From a virus, in IMG/VR virus record IMGVR_UViG_3300028034_000051, positions 1-64,000 of that record: a stretch of DNA of 64,000 nt. One strand, written 5' to 3'. Positions within the stretch are counted from its first letter, which is position 1. Each line of letters begins with the position of its first letter. Shown here in pieces: positions 1 through 7,914 of this stretch. Below the pieces are notes generated by a model. The model saw only the letters and a program-made list of their open reading frames with translations. It made no database searches and was not told where the DNA came from. Position numbers and translations under genes: made by a program.

Positions 1-127
1 ATGATCACCTCCATTTTTTGCATTAAAAAAGACACCCTTTCAGGAGTCTACGAAGTTATTGCATATATTAATGACGCTATTGCTACAAGCCACCCGCCCC
101 ATTTTCTAATTGTTTCTGCTAATTCAT
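1..127. repeat. 127-bp duplicated lysis-module segment, copy 1
   Basis: This segment is identical, base for base, to 43,667-43,793. It covers the end of the holin gene, its terminator and the upstream part of the next (endolysin-side) gene. The copies diverge abruptly after the shared 'aattcat'. Identity may continue left of the window. It shows recent exchange between the two prophages. Confidence 0.95.
27..50 (-). terminator. Terminator after holin gene
   Basis: An imperfect hairpin (GACTCCT/AGGGTGTC arms, positions 31-48) is followed on the minus strand by six T residues (25-30). It sits at the stop codon of the holin gene. The same structure occurs at 43,697-43,714. Confidence 0.55.
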
Positions 128-329
128 ATTTACCTTGTGATGTATTACTAATCTCACTTATCTTCTTTTCATTTTCAGCAGAAAGTTTCAGGGTTTCTCC
201 TAAATCTTGTCTTAATCCATTATATTTTCTAATTATCTCTCTAGTCTCTGATAATTCATCATGCAGCCTTTGGATCATCTCGAATAGATCCTTATTACTA
301 TACCATTGTTGCTTTTCATCACCTGCCAT
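48..329 (-). CDS. XhlA-like holin / lysis membrane protein
   Basis: A 93-residue protein with a hydrophilic, coiled-coil-prone N-terminus (about 1-70) and one C-terminal membrane segment (about 74-92, GGWLVAIASLIYAI). This is the layout of the XhlA/haemolysin-type phage membrane proteins that work with an endolysin. Its last 26 residues are identical to the protein at 43,714-43,992 in the other prophage, while the N-terminal part differs. The ribosome site lies inside the last codons of the reverse transcriptase gene, so it is probably co-transcribed with the DGR. Its endolysin partner is expected just left of the window. Confidence 0.75.
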   Translation of the reverse strand: MAGDEKQQWYSNKDLFEMIQRLHDELSETREIIRKYNGLRQDLGETLKLSAENEKKISEISNTSQGKYELAETIRKWGGWLVAIASLIYAITS

Positions 330-330
330 T

Positions 331-1446
331 CTAATACCCCCCTTCCAAGTCCATACCCCTAAATACTTTCTTTTTTAGATTATGACTGTTGCAGTGCTTA
401 AGAATTCCTAAATATGACTGGATAGTAGAGTTTAGCTCATCATATTCTATCTCTCCTTCCTCATACTTGCGTTTTTTATACTTGATATTCTTTCTCATTT
501 TCTTTTTAGTGCTCTTGCGAAGTTTACGATGTGTCGGCCAAATAACATAACCCATGAAATCAATACCCAGTGTTATTGGTCTTACCGCAGTCTTATTGTT
601 AAGCTTTAGTTCTAAATATTCATCTAAGAATATTTCTATCTCTTTCCTGATTCTGTGTAACTCTTTCTTGCTCTTACCTAGAATAACGAAGTCATCCATA
701 TACCTTATATAGTGTCTAACTCTAAGAGTATGCTTAACATACTTATCAAGCCAATCTAAATATATATTAGCAAATAGTTGCGACATTAAGTTTCCAATTG
801 GTATTCCTATTCCTTTGATTTTCTCTTTCTCAAAATGATGGTCTCCTAATTGAATTCCAAACTCTCCATCGTCTTTCTTAATGATAGTCCAGAGCAAGTC
901 TAATGTATCCTGACATCCTATCTTCCTTCCAATAATCTGTATTAATCTTTTGTGATTAATCCTGTAGAAGTATTTAGCTATGTCAGCTTTGAGATAATAA
1001 GTTTTTCCTGGACTCCTATCCATCTTTCTTAGCCAATACTGCAACTGATCAGCAGCATAATGAGTACCTTTGCCTTTTCTGCAAGCACAAGAATATTGAT
1101 AGAATACTTTATCAAAGATAGGATATAATTGACGATATATTGCCCACTGGACTACTCGATCACGAAAAGGTAACGCCATAATTAACCTTTGTTTTGGTTC
1201 GTACACGTAAAATTGATGATATTCACCTGGTGTATATTCTTTGTGGATTAGTTCATTTTGGATTTGAATAAGGTTAGATTCTAATTGTGAGCTAAATTTC
1301 AGTACTTGATTTTGATATCTTTTAGATTTTCTAGCTTCTCTATAAGATAAATATAAGTTTTCGAAATCATATATCTTAGAGTATAAATTTCTTATCTTTT
1401 TAGGAATAGTATCACTCCTAGATTGATGTTGTGCCGAGCGTAACAA
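331..1446 (-). CDS. DGR reverse transcriptase
   Basis: Retron-type reverse transcriptase of the diversity-generating retroelement class. It copies the template-repeat RNA into adenine-mutagenised cDNA that replaces the variable repeat in the tail-fibre gene. Visible motifs: first catalytic Asp in LKADIAKYF (about D155), the GIPIGNLMSQ motif (about 214-223) typical of DGR enzymes, and the YMDD catalytic pair (249-252), then the thumb with GIDFMGY. Length (371 codons) is typical. The start is uncertain: the TTG at 1446 has no ribosome site, whereas an in-frame ATT at 1407 follows AGGAGTG by five bases and would give a protein beginning PKKIRNLYSKIYDFENLY, which matches the usual N-terminus of the family. 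It follows the template repeat and precedes the holin. Confidence 0.95.
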   Translation of the reverse strand: MLRSAQHQSRSDTIPKKIRNLYSKIYDFENLYLSYREARKSKRYQNQVLKFSSQLESNLIQIQNELIHKEYTPGEYHQFYVYEPKQRLIMALPFRDRVVQWAIYRQLYPIFDKVFYQYSCACRKGKGTHYAADQLQYWLRKMDRSPGKTYYLKADIAKYFYRINHKRLIQIIGRKIGCQDTLDLLWTIIKKDDGEFGIQLGDHHFEKEKIKGIGIPIGNLMSQLFANIYLDWLDKYVKHTLRVRHYIRYMDDFVILGKSKKELHRIRKEIEIFLDEYLELKLNNKTAVRPITLGIDFMGYVIWPTHRKLRKSTKKKMRKNIKYKKRKYEEGEIEYDELNSTIQSYLGILKHCNSHNLKKKVFRGMDLEGGY

Positions 1447-1479
1447 CTTTCGACTAAGCTACTAGTTGTTTTCTCGGCA
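1432..1479 (-). other. Inverted repeat in the DGR spacer between TR and RT
   Basis: TGCCGAG (1432-1438) and AACAACT (1442-1448) pair with AGTTGTT (1464-1470) and CTCGGCA (1473-1479), giving two seven-base stems separated by a small internal loop. It lies in the RNA directly 3' of the template repeat, the region that in the BPP-1 DGR is required for cDNA priming. A priming role here is inference. Confidence 0.6.
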
Positions 1480-1600
1480 ATTTATATTTTTTGCTGGATT
1501 GACCTTTGAGGTATCTCAGCAAGGACCAAGGGCCTGTTCCTCAAAGAAACACTGTAACAATAGCCGTAACTATTATTATCTATAAAAAATGTATGAAGAG

Positions 1601-1714
1601 CACAGGCCAGGCGGCACCCATTATTCGTGTTCACATTCCACGGTCTGTTGTTCAAGTTGACAGTCCGAGCACCACAGTGAACGCCATCATTCCAATTGCC
1701 GCCGGCATGGAAAT
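1601..1714 (-). repeat. DGR template repeat (TR)
   Basis: Non-coding template aligned without gaps to the variable repeat at 2123-2236. In the 113 positions 1601-1713 there are 15 mismatches, and all fall at T on the plus strand, that is at A in the coding (minus) orientation (1621, 1622, 1624, 1630, 1631, 1636, 1648, 1649, 1651, 1658, 1678, 1691, 1696, 1697, 1708). It is rich in AAT/AAC codons in the target reading frame (encoding for example GGNWND and NLNNRPWNVN), the usual design for maximal diversity. The first 20 bases (1601-1620) are GC-rich and identical in both copies, fitting the initiation-of-mutagenic-homology element. Confidence 0.96.
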
Positions 1715-1736
1715 AACGCCCTCAACCCTGTAAAAT

Positions 1737-2066
1737 TTATAATGATTTAAGCCATCCTCCAAGTAACCTGCCTAATTCACTAACTTTTTTAGCAGCATTC
1801 TCATACTTTTTATGACTTAGATATTTTCTTTCATGAGCAAATCTGATAAGTAACTTTAATTCTTCAAGCATAACATCTATATCATATAGCTTTTGTTTCT
1901 TCTTTCTTGATTTATTAGCTCTGATTATCTTCCTTTCTATATCAATAACTAAATTTTTAATCTGCGTGCATAGAACAAACTTCTCAAATTTCGGAAAGTT
2001 GTCTACAATCGGGAAAAACCACAGCATAAAATCGTATGTCTTTTGGTAGATTGTTAATTTCTCTAT
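1737..2066 (-). CDS. avd: DGR accessory protein Avd (four-helix bundle)
   Basis: Small basic helical protein matching the Avd family, which forms a pentameric barrel that binds the DGR RT and template RNA. The C-terminal stretch RKYLSHKKYENAAKKVSELG followed by RLLGGWLKS is characteristic. The first ATG is at 2027, but Avd-like sequence continues upstream in frame (EKLTIYQKTYDF), so that ATG would cut about 13 conserved residues. No ATG, GTG or TTG lies upstream in frame; an ATA at 2064-2066 follows AAGG (2077-2080) by ten bases and is the best start candidate. It ends 22 bases before the template repeat, the usual avd-TR-rt order. Confidence 0.88.
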   Translation of the reverse strand: MEKLTIYQKTYDFMLWFFPIVDNFPKFEKFVLCTQIKNLVIDIERKIIRANKSRKKKQKLYDIDVMLEELKLLIRFAHERKYLSHKKYENAAKKVSELGRLLGGWLKSL

Positions 2067-2111
2067 ATTATCACAACCTTAATACAGATATTCAGATTAC
2101 AGAATACAGAT

Positions 2112-3149
2112 TTACAAAGGATCACAGGCCAGGCGGCACCCACCAGTCGTGCCCACAGTCCACGGTCTGGAGCTCAAGTAGACAGTCCGAGCACCACAGC
2201 GAACGCCATCATGCCAAGAGCCGCCGGCAGGGAAAGCTACTAAACCATTATTATTAGGTAGATGCATATCACCGTAACCATCCCAACCAGATTCCATACT
2301 TTCATCAAAATCTGTAGCTGGATCATACCATTGCCAAGTTGTGCTATCTTGCCTAATAGACAATTCATCTAACCATTCCCAAACGTTACCTGCACAATCT
2401 ACAATATTATAATTACTAATAGCATTAACTACTGTTCCTGTAGCTGTTCTTCCGCTATTAGAAGTTGCAGACCAGGCATTAACGTTGTCTCCGTCATTAC
2501 CTTGCGGACTTCCTTGTGCTGCTTGTATCCATTCAGACATTGATAGCATTCTTTTTTCAACCTTTGCAGCTCTTTCTGCAAAATTATACCAACTTAAACC
2601 TTCTGAACCAGTTGCAGGAGTTGCATTATATCTACTTTCTAATCCACCTTGACCGTCTTCAGAAGCTAAATATATATCTACCCAAATATTTCCTACCTTA
2701 GCCATCCCTTCGGGTGAACACTTAGGACGATTAACTAAGTCCCAAACTGAATTAGGAACAATGCCTTCTGCTACATCTCCAGCAAGGCTACCTGTCCTAA
2801 TTCTTGCGTAGTGAAATCCACCGATTTTTCTAGTATTGTCTGCATTCGGGGTTTCTCCAGAAGGCATTGAGCTTGGATAAGTAGAATTAAGTGAAAGAAT
2901 AAAGTCAGGCTCTACACCTTCAGCAGGTTGACATGCATATACATAGTAATCAGTACCTACTGCAAAACTAGAAAAACTGCCATCATTATCGGCAGCTGCT
3001 AATGTAGTTATATTTTCTATTTTCAAATTTTGCCTATCAATTCGTAATGCTAATGGTGGAATATCTACACTTTCTGCTCCATCTGTTTTTTGAATGTTAC
3101 CTTTCGCATTATAAAACGCTGGGCTATCTACTCCTACTAAGCTGAGCAT
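2112..3149 (-). CDS. DGR-diversified tail fibre / receptor-binding protein (C-type lectin fold, FGE-sulfatase type)
   Basis: A 345-residue protein. The C-terminal about 200 residues have the formylglycine-generating-enzyme/C-type lectin layout: LSWYNFAERAAK, LSMSEWIQAAQGS, NYNIVDCAGNVWEWLDE, AGGSWHDG and GCRLACDP. This is the scaffold used by many DGR targets, displaying variable side chains on the lectin surface. The variable repeat encodes the last about 39 residues. The N-terminal part (1-130) probably attaches to the tail through the two small proteins upstream. It overlaps the preceding gene by 13 bases and is the last gene of the tail module, so it is the likely host-receptor binder. 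Catalytic FGE function is not expected. Confidence 0.93.
   Translation of the reverse strand: MLSLVGVDSPAFYNAKGNIQKTDGAESVDIPPLALRIDRQNLKIENITTLAAADNDGSFSSFAVGTDYYVYACQPAEGVEPDFILSLNSTYPSSMPSGETPNADNTRKIGGFHYARIRTGSLAGDVAEGIVPNSVWDLVNRPKCSPEGMAKVGNIWVDIYLASEDGQGGLESRYNATPATGSEGLSWYNFAERAAKVEKRMLSMSEWIQAAQGSPQGNDGDNVNAWSATSNSGRTATGTVVNAISNYNIVDCAGNVWEWLDELSIRQDSTTWQWYDPATDFDESMESGWDGYGDMHLPNNNGLVAFPAGGSWHDGVRCGARTVYLSSRPWTVGTTGGCRLACDPL
2123..2236 (-). repeat. DGR variable repeat (VR)
   Basis: The copy of the template repeat that lies at the 3' end of the tail-fibre gene, covering codons of about residues 305-343. Compared with the template, eleven codons are changed, for example N to S, H, Y, T and G and H to P and R, always through substitution of coding-strand adenines. 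The conserved frame GGSW...CGARTV...RPW...GCRLAC is left untouched. Confidence 0.96.
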
Positions 3150-3457
3150 TTATCAATCACCTCTTGAACTTCAGTTTCAGTAAATCCTAATTGTTTCATT
3201 TTTGAATCTGGATTATCAACTAATTTATACTGTACTATTTTTTCAGTGCCATCTTGATTTTCTTCAGTCATTACTATATAATCTTGTGCTGGACCAGTTC
3301 TATCACTTTCAGATACAAGCTGTTTATCAAATACATAATGTTTGTCAGCGTTTAATAATGCTTGATATACATCTTTGACTTGCGATGTGTAACCAAAGTC
3401 GTCTATAATATTGTCATAATCTTCTCTTGAGTTAAGTCTTTTTGGAAATTCTTTCAT
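3137..3457 (-). CDS. Tail-fibre associated protein
   Basis: A 106-residue acidic protein with no membrane segment or motif that I recognise. It lies between a fibre-linker protein and the DGR target, overlapping the latter by 13 bases, so the three are translationally coupled. It may be a fibre chaperone or connector, inferred from position only. Confidence 0.7.
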   Translation of the reverse strand: MKEFPKRLNSREDYDNIIDDFGYTSQVKDVYQALLNADKHYVFDKQLVSESDRTGPAQDYIVMTEENQDGTEKIVQYKLVDNPDSKMKQLGFTETEVQEVIDKCSA

Positions 3458-3458
3458 A

Positions 3459-3839
3459 TTATACCTCCTCTAGTGCTAATGAACCGCCTATTACTTTTAA
3501 TGAGTAACTTTTAGTTTGATCTTGTTCATCTTGAAACTTTGGCGAAATCAAATTCCAAGTAGATCCATCACTTCTATACCATCTATTTTCATCAGTGGCA
3601 AAGAAAATATAATTTTTATTATCACTACTTGCTGCTGGTCGATTTGCTAATGTATCAAATGTAATAGATGTGTCCAGGTCAGTCAAAGCTTGAATTACAT
3701 GATAGAAAAAGAAATCAAAAGTTGCTGCATCAGGACTTTCTCCTGCTAAAAAATCTCTTGTACCTGCATCTCTAAATATACCTGGCGCTTCCCAATCTTC
3801 AGGTATATTTGGCGTTCTATTTCCTGTTTTCGTTGACAT
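3459..3839 (-). CDS. Tail-fibre linker / baseplate-attachment protein
   Basis: A 126-residue protein. The N-terminal half (about 1-55, NIPEDWEAPGIFRDAGTRDF) resembles proteins that dock fibres to baseplates. The C-terminal half contains the short beta segment FFATDENRWYRSDGSTWN, a module frequent in phage fibres. It directly follows the tail protein I gene and precedes the fibre genes. Confidence 0.7.
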   Translation of the reverse strand: MSTKTGNRTPNIPEDWEAPGIFRDAGTRDFLAGESPDAATFDFFFYHVIQALTDLDTSITFDTLANRPAASSDNKNYIFFATDENRWYRSDGSTWNLISPKFQDEQDQTKSYSLKVIGGSLALEEV

Positions 3840-3853
3840 TTAATTCACCTCTC

Positions 3854-4540
3854 TTATAATGGCAATGGTGTCTGCTCTGGCGGATCATAGTAAGCACCTA
3901 ATGTACCATTACCAAATCCTTTATCAGTGTCATATTCTGGCTGATCATAAGTATCTGAAAATTTAAATGTACCCTTCCAGCCTAAATCAACTTTCACTCC
4001 ACCAGCTGCTATCTTCTCTATCAATTCAAGAAACCACTGACGAGAAAATCCAATACTATTAATAGCTTCTGGAGGAATATATATCATTAATCTGGCCACA
4101 TCTTTCCTATCAGTAGCTAAGGTTCCTTTTCCAAAACCATATTCTGAATCATATTCTGGTTCATCATATTTTCTACTAAAATGAAAAGTCCCCCAATGTG
4201 GTTCCTCTATTTTAACTTGATCATTATTAATATCAAAAATAGTTGCTAGAATTTCTATAATCTCATTGATAGTTCCGCTAGATAAGTTAATCTTAGTTCT
4301 AGCTTTAAGAAGTATTCGATATATCTTATCATTTAGTGGGCCACGTTCCTGCTTGATATTCTCACCAATGCGATCTAAATTTTGACCATAAGCTTTATCA
4401 ATAATCCTAGTGTCTTGAATTGCATTTATCTCGTTTTTAAGATTATCTAAATCAACACTAGTCATAGTCAACAGTTTATAATTGTTCTTATCACTATCCT
4501 TGTTATAAACATCTGGTAGTCTTTTGACTAAATTAGACAA
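3854..4540 (-). CDS. Baseplate wedge protein, tail protein I / YmfQ-like
   Basis: About 228 residues from a TTG start at 4540, which overlaps the end of the baseplate J gene and follows AAGGTGG; an upstream extension to 4612 reads through the J gene and looks artificial. The protein begins SNLVKRLPDVYNKDSDKNNY and contains IDKAYGQNLDRIGENIKQER, features of the YmfQ/DUF2313-type wedge proteins that connect the baseplate to fibres. Two near-identical segments (KYDEPEYDSEYGFGKGTL and TYDQPEYDTDKGFGNGTL) form an internal duplication in the C-terminal half. Confidence 0.82.
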   Translation of the reverse strand: MSNLVKRLPDVYNKDSDKNNYKLLTMTSVDLDNLKNEINAIQDTRIIDKAYGQNLDRIGENIKQERGPLNDKIYRILLKARTKINLSSGTINEIIEILATIFDINNDQVKIEEPHWGTFHFSRKYDEPEYDSEYGFGKGTLATDRKDVARLMIYIPPEAINSIGFSRQWFLELIEKIAAGGVKVDLGWKGTFKFSDTYDQPEYDTDKGFGNGTLGAYYDPPEQTPLPL

Positions 4541-5729
4541 TATTAACCACCACCTTATCTGCATCAGTAGTAGCAACATACCTAGTACCAATAGTGATGT
4601 TAGAAGTTCCACTAGGCGGACTAACTGTGTCTATAGTCAAATTTAAATCTTCAACACCTGGTATGCTCATGGCTGTGTCTATACATTTGTTATAAATGAC
4701 ATCCCCCCCTAAACTAAGACCCAATAAAATCTCTCCTTGTGAATCAGCACCACCTATATAATTAATTACTGCATCTTGAACTTGAGTCTTGCCATCACTC
4801 GGAAACTTTGAATCATCTACATTGGTTAGATCAACAGTAACATATATTTGTTCTTCTATTGCTCTAGAAAGTTTAATTATTTTATCTTGACCACTATCAT
4901 CTTGTAAAGTATAGGTTTCATCAGTACCATACGCTTTTATTCCACCGGCTTTTTTCTCTAGTATTGCTTTAGCTATTTCTTCTCCTATGCCACCAAGAAC
5001 TACAGTCTCTATTGCTTTTGGCGGGATATTATCTACTGTACTAAATGAATCATTCTCAATAACTTTAGCAGCTCTAACGCCATCGACCTCTAATACATTA
5101 GCTAAAATAGAATCTGTTGTTGATCCACCAGGCTTATTAACTGAGTCGAGATATCTTAATCTAAGCCGATAATCAGTTTCCCTATCTTGACCACCTTCAG
5201 TAGCACTACTATTAGTTACTGAATCCAAACCAGAAATAGGATTAGTAATTACAGTAATGGTATTAGCAGCAACTCTAGTATGAGCTCCCTTTTCTATTGA
5301 TTCAATGTTTAATGTAATACTACCAGTAGAATCAATAGTACCGCTTTCAGTAGTCTTAAATTGAATAGCTGGGTCTGTATCTGTTTCGATTTTAGTACCT
5401 ATCGGTATTACTGTGTCTTGATCGCCATTAAAAGTTGCTGAACCTATAGAAACAGTTGGTTCCTTTCGCGAAATACCATTTCGTGCAACAAAGTTATCAA
5501 GTTGCTGTCCACTCACAGAAAAAATATAGGCACTATTGTAAACTTCTTCTGCCATATCCCAAGCTAATGCAGTTTCAAAAGCATTTAATTTGATGTATTT
5601 ACCCAACGGAGAATCATCCTCTAAGTTTATATCATTACCAAATAAATTTCTAGCTCTTGCTTTCTGATCAGCAACTATTTCTTCAAAAGTCTTTTTATTA
5701 AATCCTCGTTCATTTACTCCATATTCCAC
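4533..5729 (-). CDS. Baseplate J-like protein
   Basis: A 398-residue protein with the J-like architecture of contractile tails: N-terminal GVNERGFNKKTFEEIV, the KLNAFETALAWDMAEEVYNS helix, LDNFVARNGISRKEPT, and the conserved EGGQDRETDYRLRLRYLDSV segment (about 180-200). It forms the wedge ring around the central hub. It lies between the gp25-like wedge and tail protein I genes, the normal P2/Mu-type order. Confidence 0.93.
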   Translation of the reverse strand: MEYGVNERGFNKKTFEEIVADQKARARNLFGNDINLEDDSPLGKYIKLNAFETALAWDMAEEVYNSAYIFSVSGQQLDNFVARNGISRKEPTVSIGSATFNGDQDTVIPIGTKIETDTDPAIQFKTTESGTIDSTGSITLNIESIEKGAHTRVAANTITVITNPISGLDSVTNSSATEGGQDRETDYRLRLRYLDSVNKPGGSTTDSILANVLEVDGVRAAKVIENDSFSTVDNIPPKAIETVVLGGIGEEIAKAILEKKAGGIKAYGTDETYTLQDDSGQDKIIKLSRAIEEQIYVTVDLTNVDDSKFPSDGKTQVQDAVINYIGGADSQGEILLGLSLGGDVIYNKCIDTAMSIPGVEDLNLTIDTVSPPSGTSNITIGTRYVATTDADKVVVNIV

Positions 5730-5742
5730 ACAATATCACCTC

Positions 5743-6099
5743 CTATATTTCAACTGACTGCTTAAAATCATCACCTGTAGTTAATGTTCCAGATATATCA
5801 ATTACTGCATCACGAGTAGCATTATCAGTGTTTATTTCAATACTATTTATTGATTCAATAGCATCATCAGATTCTAGTGTTTTAACAATTTCTTGCTTAA
5901 TCTCATCTTCTTTTGCTTTGTTCCCTAAAAGTTTAAGCCACGGAATGCCAAAATTCAAATTAAGAAACCACTCACCTTTGCGAGTTGATAAAGAAATTTT
6001 ATTTCGTTGTCTAACTTCATCTGCTCCTTCTACCATTTTTAAATTTCCTAGATTATCAAACTCAATATCACCATTATCATTAAGATATAAACTCTTCAT
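5743..6099 (-). CDS. Baseplate wedge protein, gp25/GPW-like (DUF2634)
   Basis: A 118-residue protein with the compact gp25-like fold: DNGDIEFDNLGNLKMVEG, then EVRQRNKISLSTRKGEWFLN and GIPWLKLLGNKAKEDEIKQE. Members sit at the sheath-initiating layer of the baseplate. It lies directly between the spike and J genes. Confidence 0.88.
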   Translation of the reverse strand: MKSLYLNDNGDIEFDNLGNLKMVEGADEVRQRNKISLSTRKGEWFLNLNFGIPWLKLLGNKAKEDEIKQEIVKTLESDDAIESINSIEINTDNATRDAVIDISGTLTTGDDFKQSVEI

Positions 6100-6103
6100 A
6101 TTA

Positions 6104-6760
6104 TCATTCCACCTTTACTTTACTTGATGGATCAGGGCAAGATTGATTAGGAGAACCTGTGTTCCCACTTCCTGGATCATGACCCCATGTATAAGGATGT
6201 GTATGACCATCTAAATAAGCTTTAACCACATCACCTAATAAGACTCCTTCACTAGCACCATCTGAACCTAATTTAAGAAGATTAGTAGTCTCTAGTATGA
6301 TATTGCCTGCTTTCTTCATAATCACTTTCTCGTTAGTATCTTGGTTCATAATGAGGAAATCTTCTGTGTTGGAGGATGGCAGGTTAGCTTCTTGTTCTGT
6401 TTTTAGCCCAGAAATAACCACTGCATCATCTAAAGAATGTGTTCTAGTATATTCAACCGACTCTGGATCACCAGTAATGATAAGTTTATCTAGAGCTCGC
6501 TCATTAAATAGCACCTGGACCACATCTCCTTTGCTATAAGGTGGCCTTATTACGAAATGTCCAGCATTAAAATGAGCAACAGGGCATTCTACTACTGGTG
6601 GAATTATTACTTCTTCGCCCTCTAGTTCTTTTTTAGCTAACAATGTCACTTTAGCCCTCATTTTCTCTGGATCATACTCTTCAATTTTTGCCGGCAATGC
6701 TACATGAAGTTCGTTTAGTTCTTGATCAAGCATGTTTTTAACCATTTTACTAACTTGCAT
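6104..6760 (-). CDS. Baseplate spike protein, Gp138 N-terminal type
   Basis: A 218-residue protein. The N-terminus (about 1-100) has the OB-like Gp138 domain (ALPAKIEEYDPEKMRAKVTL, RPPYSKGDVVQVLFNERALD), followed by a repeat-rich stalk and a C-terminal tip with GHTHPYTWGHDPGSG, whose His residues can bind metal in membrane-puncturing spikes. It overlaps the hub gene by 11 bases. Function: the central puncturing device of a contractile tail. Confidence 0.88.
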   Translation of the reverse strand: MQVSKMVKNMLDQELNELHVALPAKIEEYDPEKMRAKVTLLAKKELEGEEVIIPPVVECPVAHFNAGHFVIRPPYSKGDVVQVLFNERALDKLIITGDPESVEYTRTHSLDDAVVISGLKTEQEANLPSSNTEDFLIMNQDTNEKVIMKKAGNIILETTNLLKLGSDGASEGVLLGDVVKAYLDGHTHPYTWGHDPGSGNTGSPNQSCPDPSSKVKVE

Positions 6761-7565
6761 ATTTGCTCACCTCAATCTCAGTAACAAAATCATTACCGCT
6801 CTTTCTATGAGTACCTTTATTAACTCTATATAAACCTTCGATAGTCTTAGACTCAATTTTAACTATTGAATCAGTATGAATACGATAATTTAATAATGAT
6901 TGAACCTTATATGCTTCTTCTTTAGCTGAAGCATCATCGACAACTTGAGGAATTGCAATAAGTCCTGTCTCTGAATTTAATTTTACTATTTGTCTTGTGC
7001 CTTTACCTTCTGGCCTTAAGTAGACTCTGCCACGACTGACGTGTAATTTTAGTCCCAAGTCATTCTTAATCTCGTTTAGTGCTTTCTGGATAGTAGTAGA
7101 AAACGTTTTCCCTTTAGAATAAGTCTTATCTTTGGTTATCTGTAGATCTCCTATTTCAAGTGGCAGTTCATTAATTAAGTCTTTTGCTACTTGACTAGCT
7201 CTAATTCCTGCCCTCCAGGTGCGATTAATTGTTGAATTAAGCCACTCTTTAGTAGCATCTCCTATAACAACCTCTGTCATTTTCTCAGTGCCATTCCATC
7301 TAGTGCTGCAATTATTAATAATACCGGGCAAAAGAGTTCCAACATCCCCCTTATACCCGGCTTTTAACAAAAAGGTAGTGTCTTTTTTAAGCTTTTGAAT
7401 TGTCTTGTCAGCTAAATTAAATAATCTTATGTGACCAGTATTGCCATTTGATTCAGCGTTAAAATTAATTTCAAATTCTATATTTAATCCAGGATATTTA
7501 ATTACTTTATCATTGGGTAAATACAGTTCAATTCGTTGCCCAAAAGCTCTAATCACTGTTATCAC
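6750..7565 (-). CDS. Baseplate hub protein (gpD/gp27-like)
   Basis: A 271-residue protein with an N-terminal beta domain (LYLPNDKVIKYPGLNIEFEI, HIRLFNLADKTIQKLKK) followed by the hub middle domain (LLKAGYKGDVGTLLPGII). The order plug-hub-spike matches small contractile phages such as Pam3-type viruses. It overlaps both neighbouring genes, so the baseplate genes form one tightly coupled operon. Confidence 0.8.
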   Translation of the reverse strand: MITVIRAFGQRIELYLPNDKVIKYPGLNIEFEINFNAESNGNTGHIRLFNLADKTIQKLKKDTTFLLKAGYKGDVGTLLPGIINNCSTRWNGTEKMTEVVIGDATKEWLNSTINRTWRAGIRASQVAKDLINELPLEIGDLQITKDKTYSKGKTFSTTIQKALNEIKNDLGLKLHVSRGRVYLRPEGKGTRQIVKLNSETGLIAIPQVVDDASAKEEAYKVQSLLNYRIHTDSIVKIESKTIEGLYRVNKGTHRKSGNDFVTEIEVSKYAS

Positions 7566-7914
7566 CTACTACAATGTAAGTTTTAACTGACTGCATGAAA
7601 TTATCAAATGTGATTCCAATCTTTTCAGCCTGCCCTGTCTTATCGAGTGGTATTATTTTTACATTCGTCGGCAGCCGATCATCAATTATATTTTCTAATA
7701 TATTTACTCCATATACGATCCTGCGGCCATAGATAATTGGGTTTTCTTCCTTATCAAATAGATTGAAACTAAAAAATTCTCCTTGAGCATTATAAAAAAC
7801 TTCAAATATTAATTCAGCATCTTTTAAGTTAATTGTAAATTTATCTGGTTTCTTATTTATATTTTCTGTTTTTATCGGTAAGTAATTAACTACTGCCATT
7901 GGAATCACCACCAA
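7549..7914 (-). CDS. Baseplate plug-like protein
   Basis: About 116-121 residues; the ATG at 7899 is preferred because it follows GGTGGTGA. The sequence (KPDKFTINLKDAELIFEVFY, FSFNLFDKEENPIIYGRRIV) matches the small beta-barrel 'baseplate plug' proteins found between the Dit-like protein and hub of small contractile phages. It probably closes the tube at the baseplate. Confidence 0.72.
   Translation of the reverse strand: MVVIPMAVVNYLPIKTENINKKPDKFTINLKDAELIFEVFYNAQGEFFSFNLFDKEENPIIYGRRIVYGVNILENIIDDRLPTNVKIIPLDKTGQAEKIGITFDNFMQSVKTYIVVGDNSD

Noticed and set aside
1506-1733. Plus-strand reading frame of 75 codons
   Set aside because: It lies over the DGR template repeat and spacer, has no ribosome site and is explained by the AT/GC pattern of the repeat.
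2036-2257. Plus-strand reading frame of 73 codons
   Set aside because: It is antisense to the variable repeat of the fibre gene and has no supporting features.
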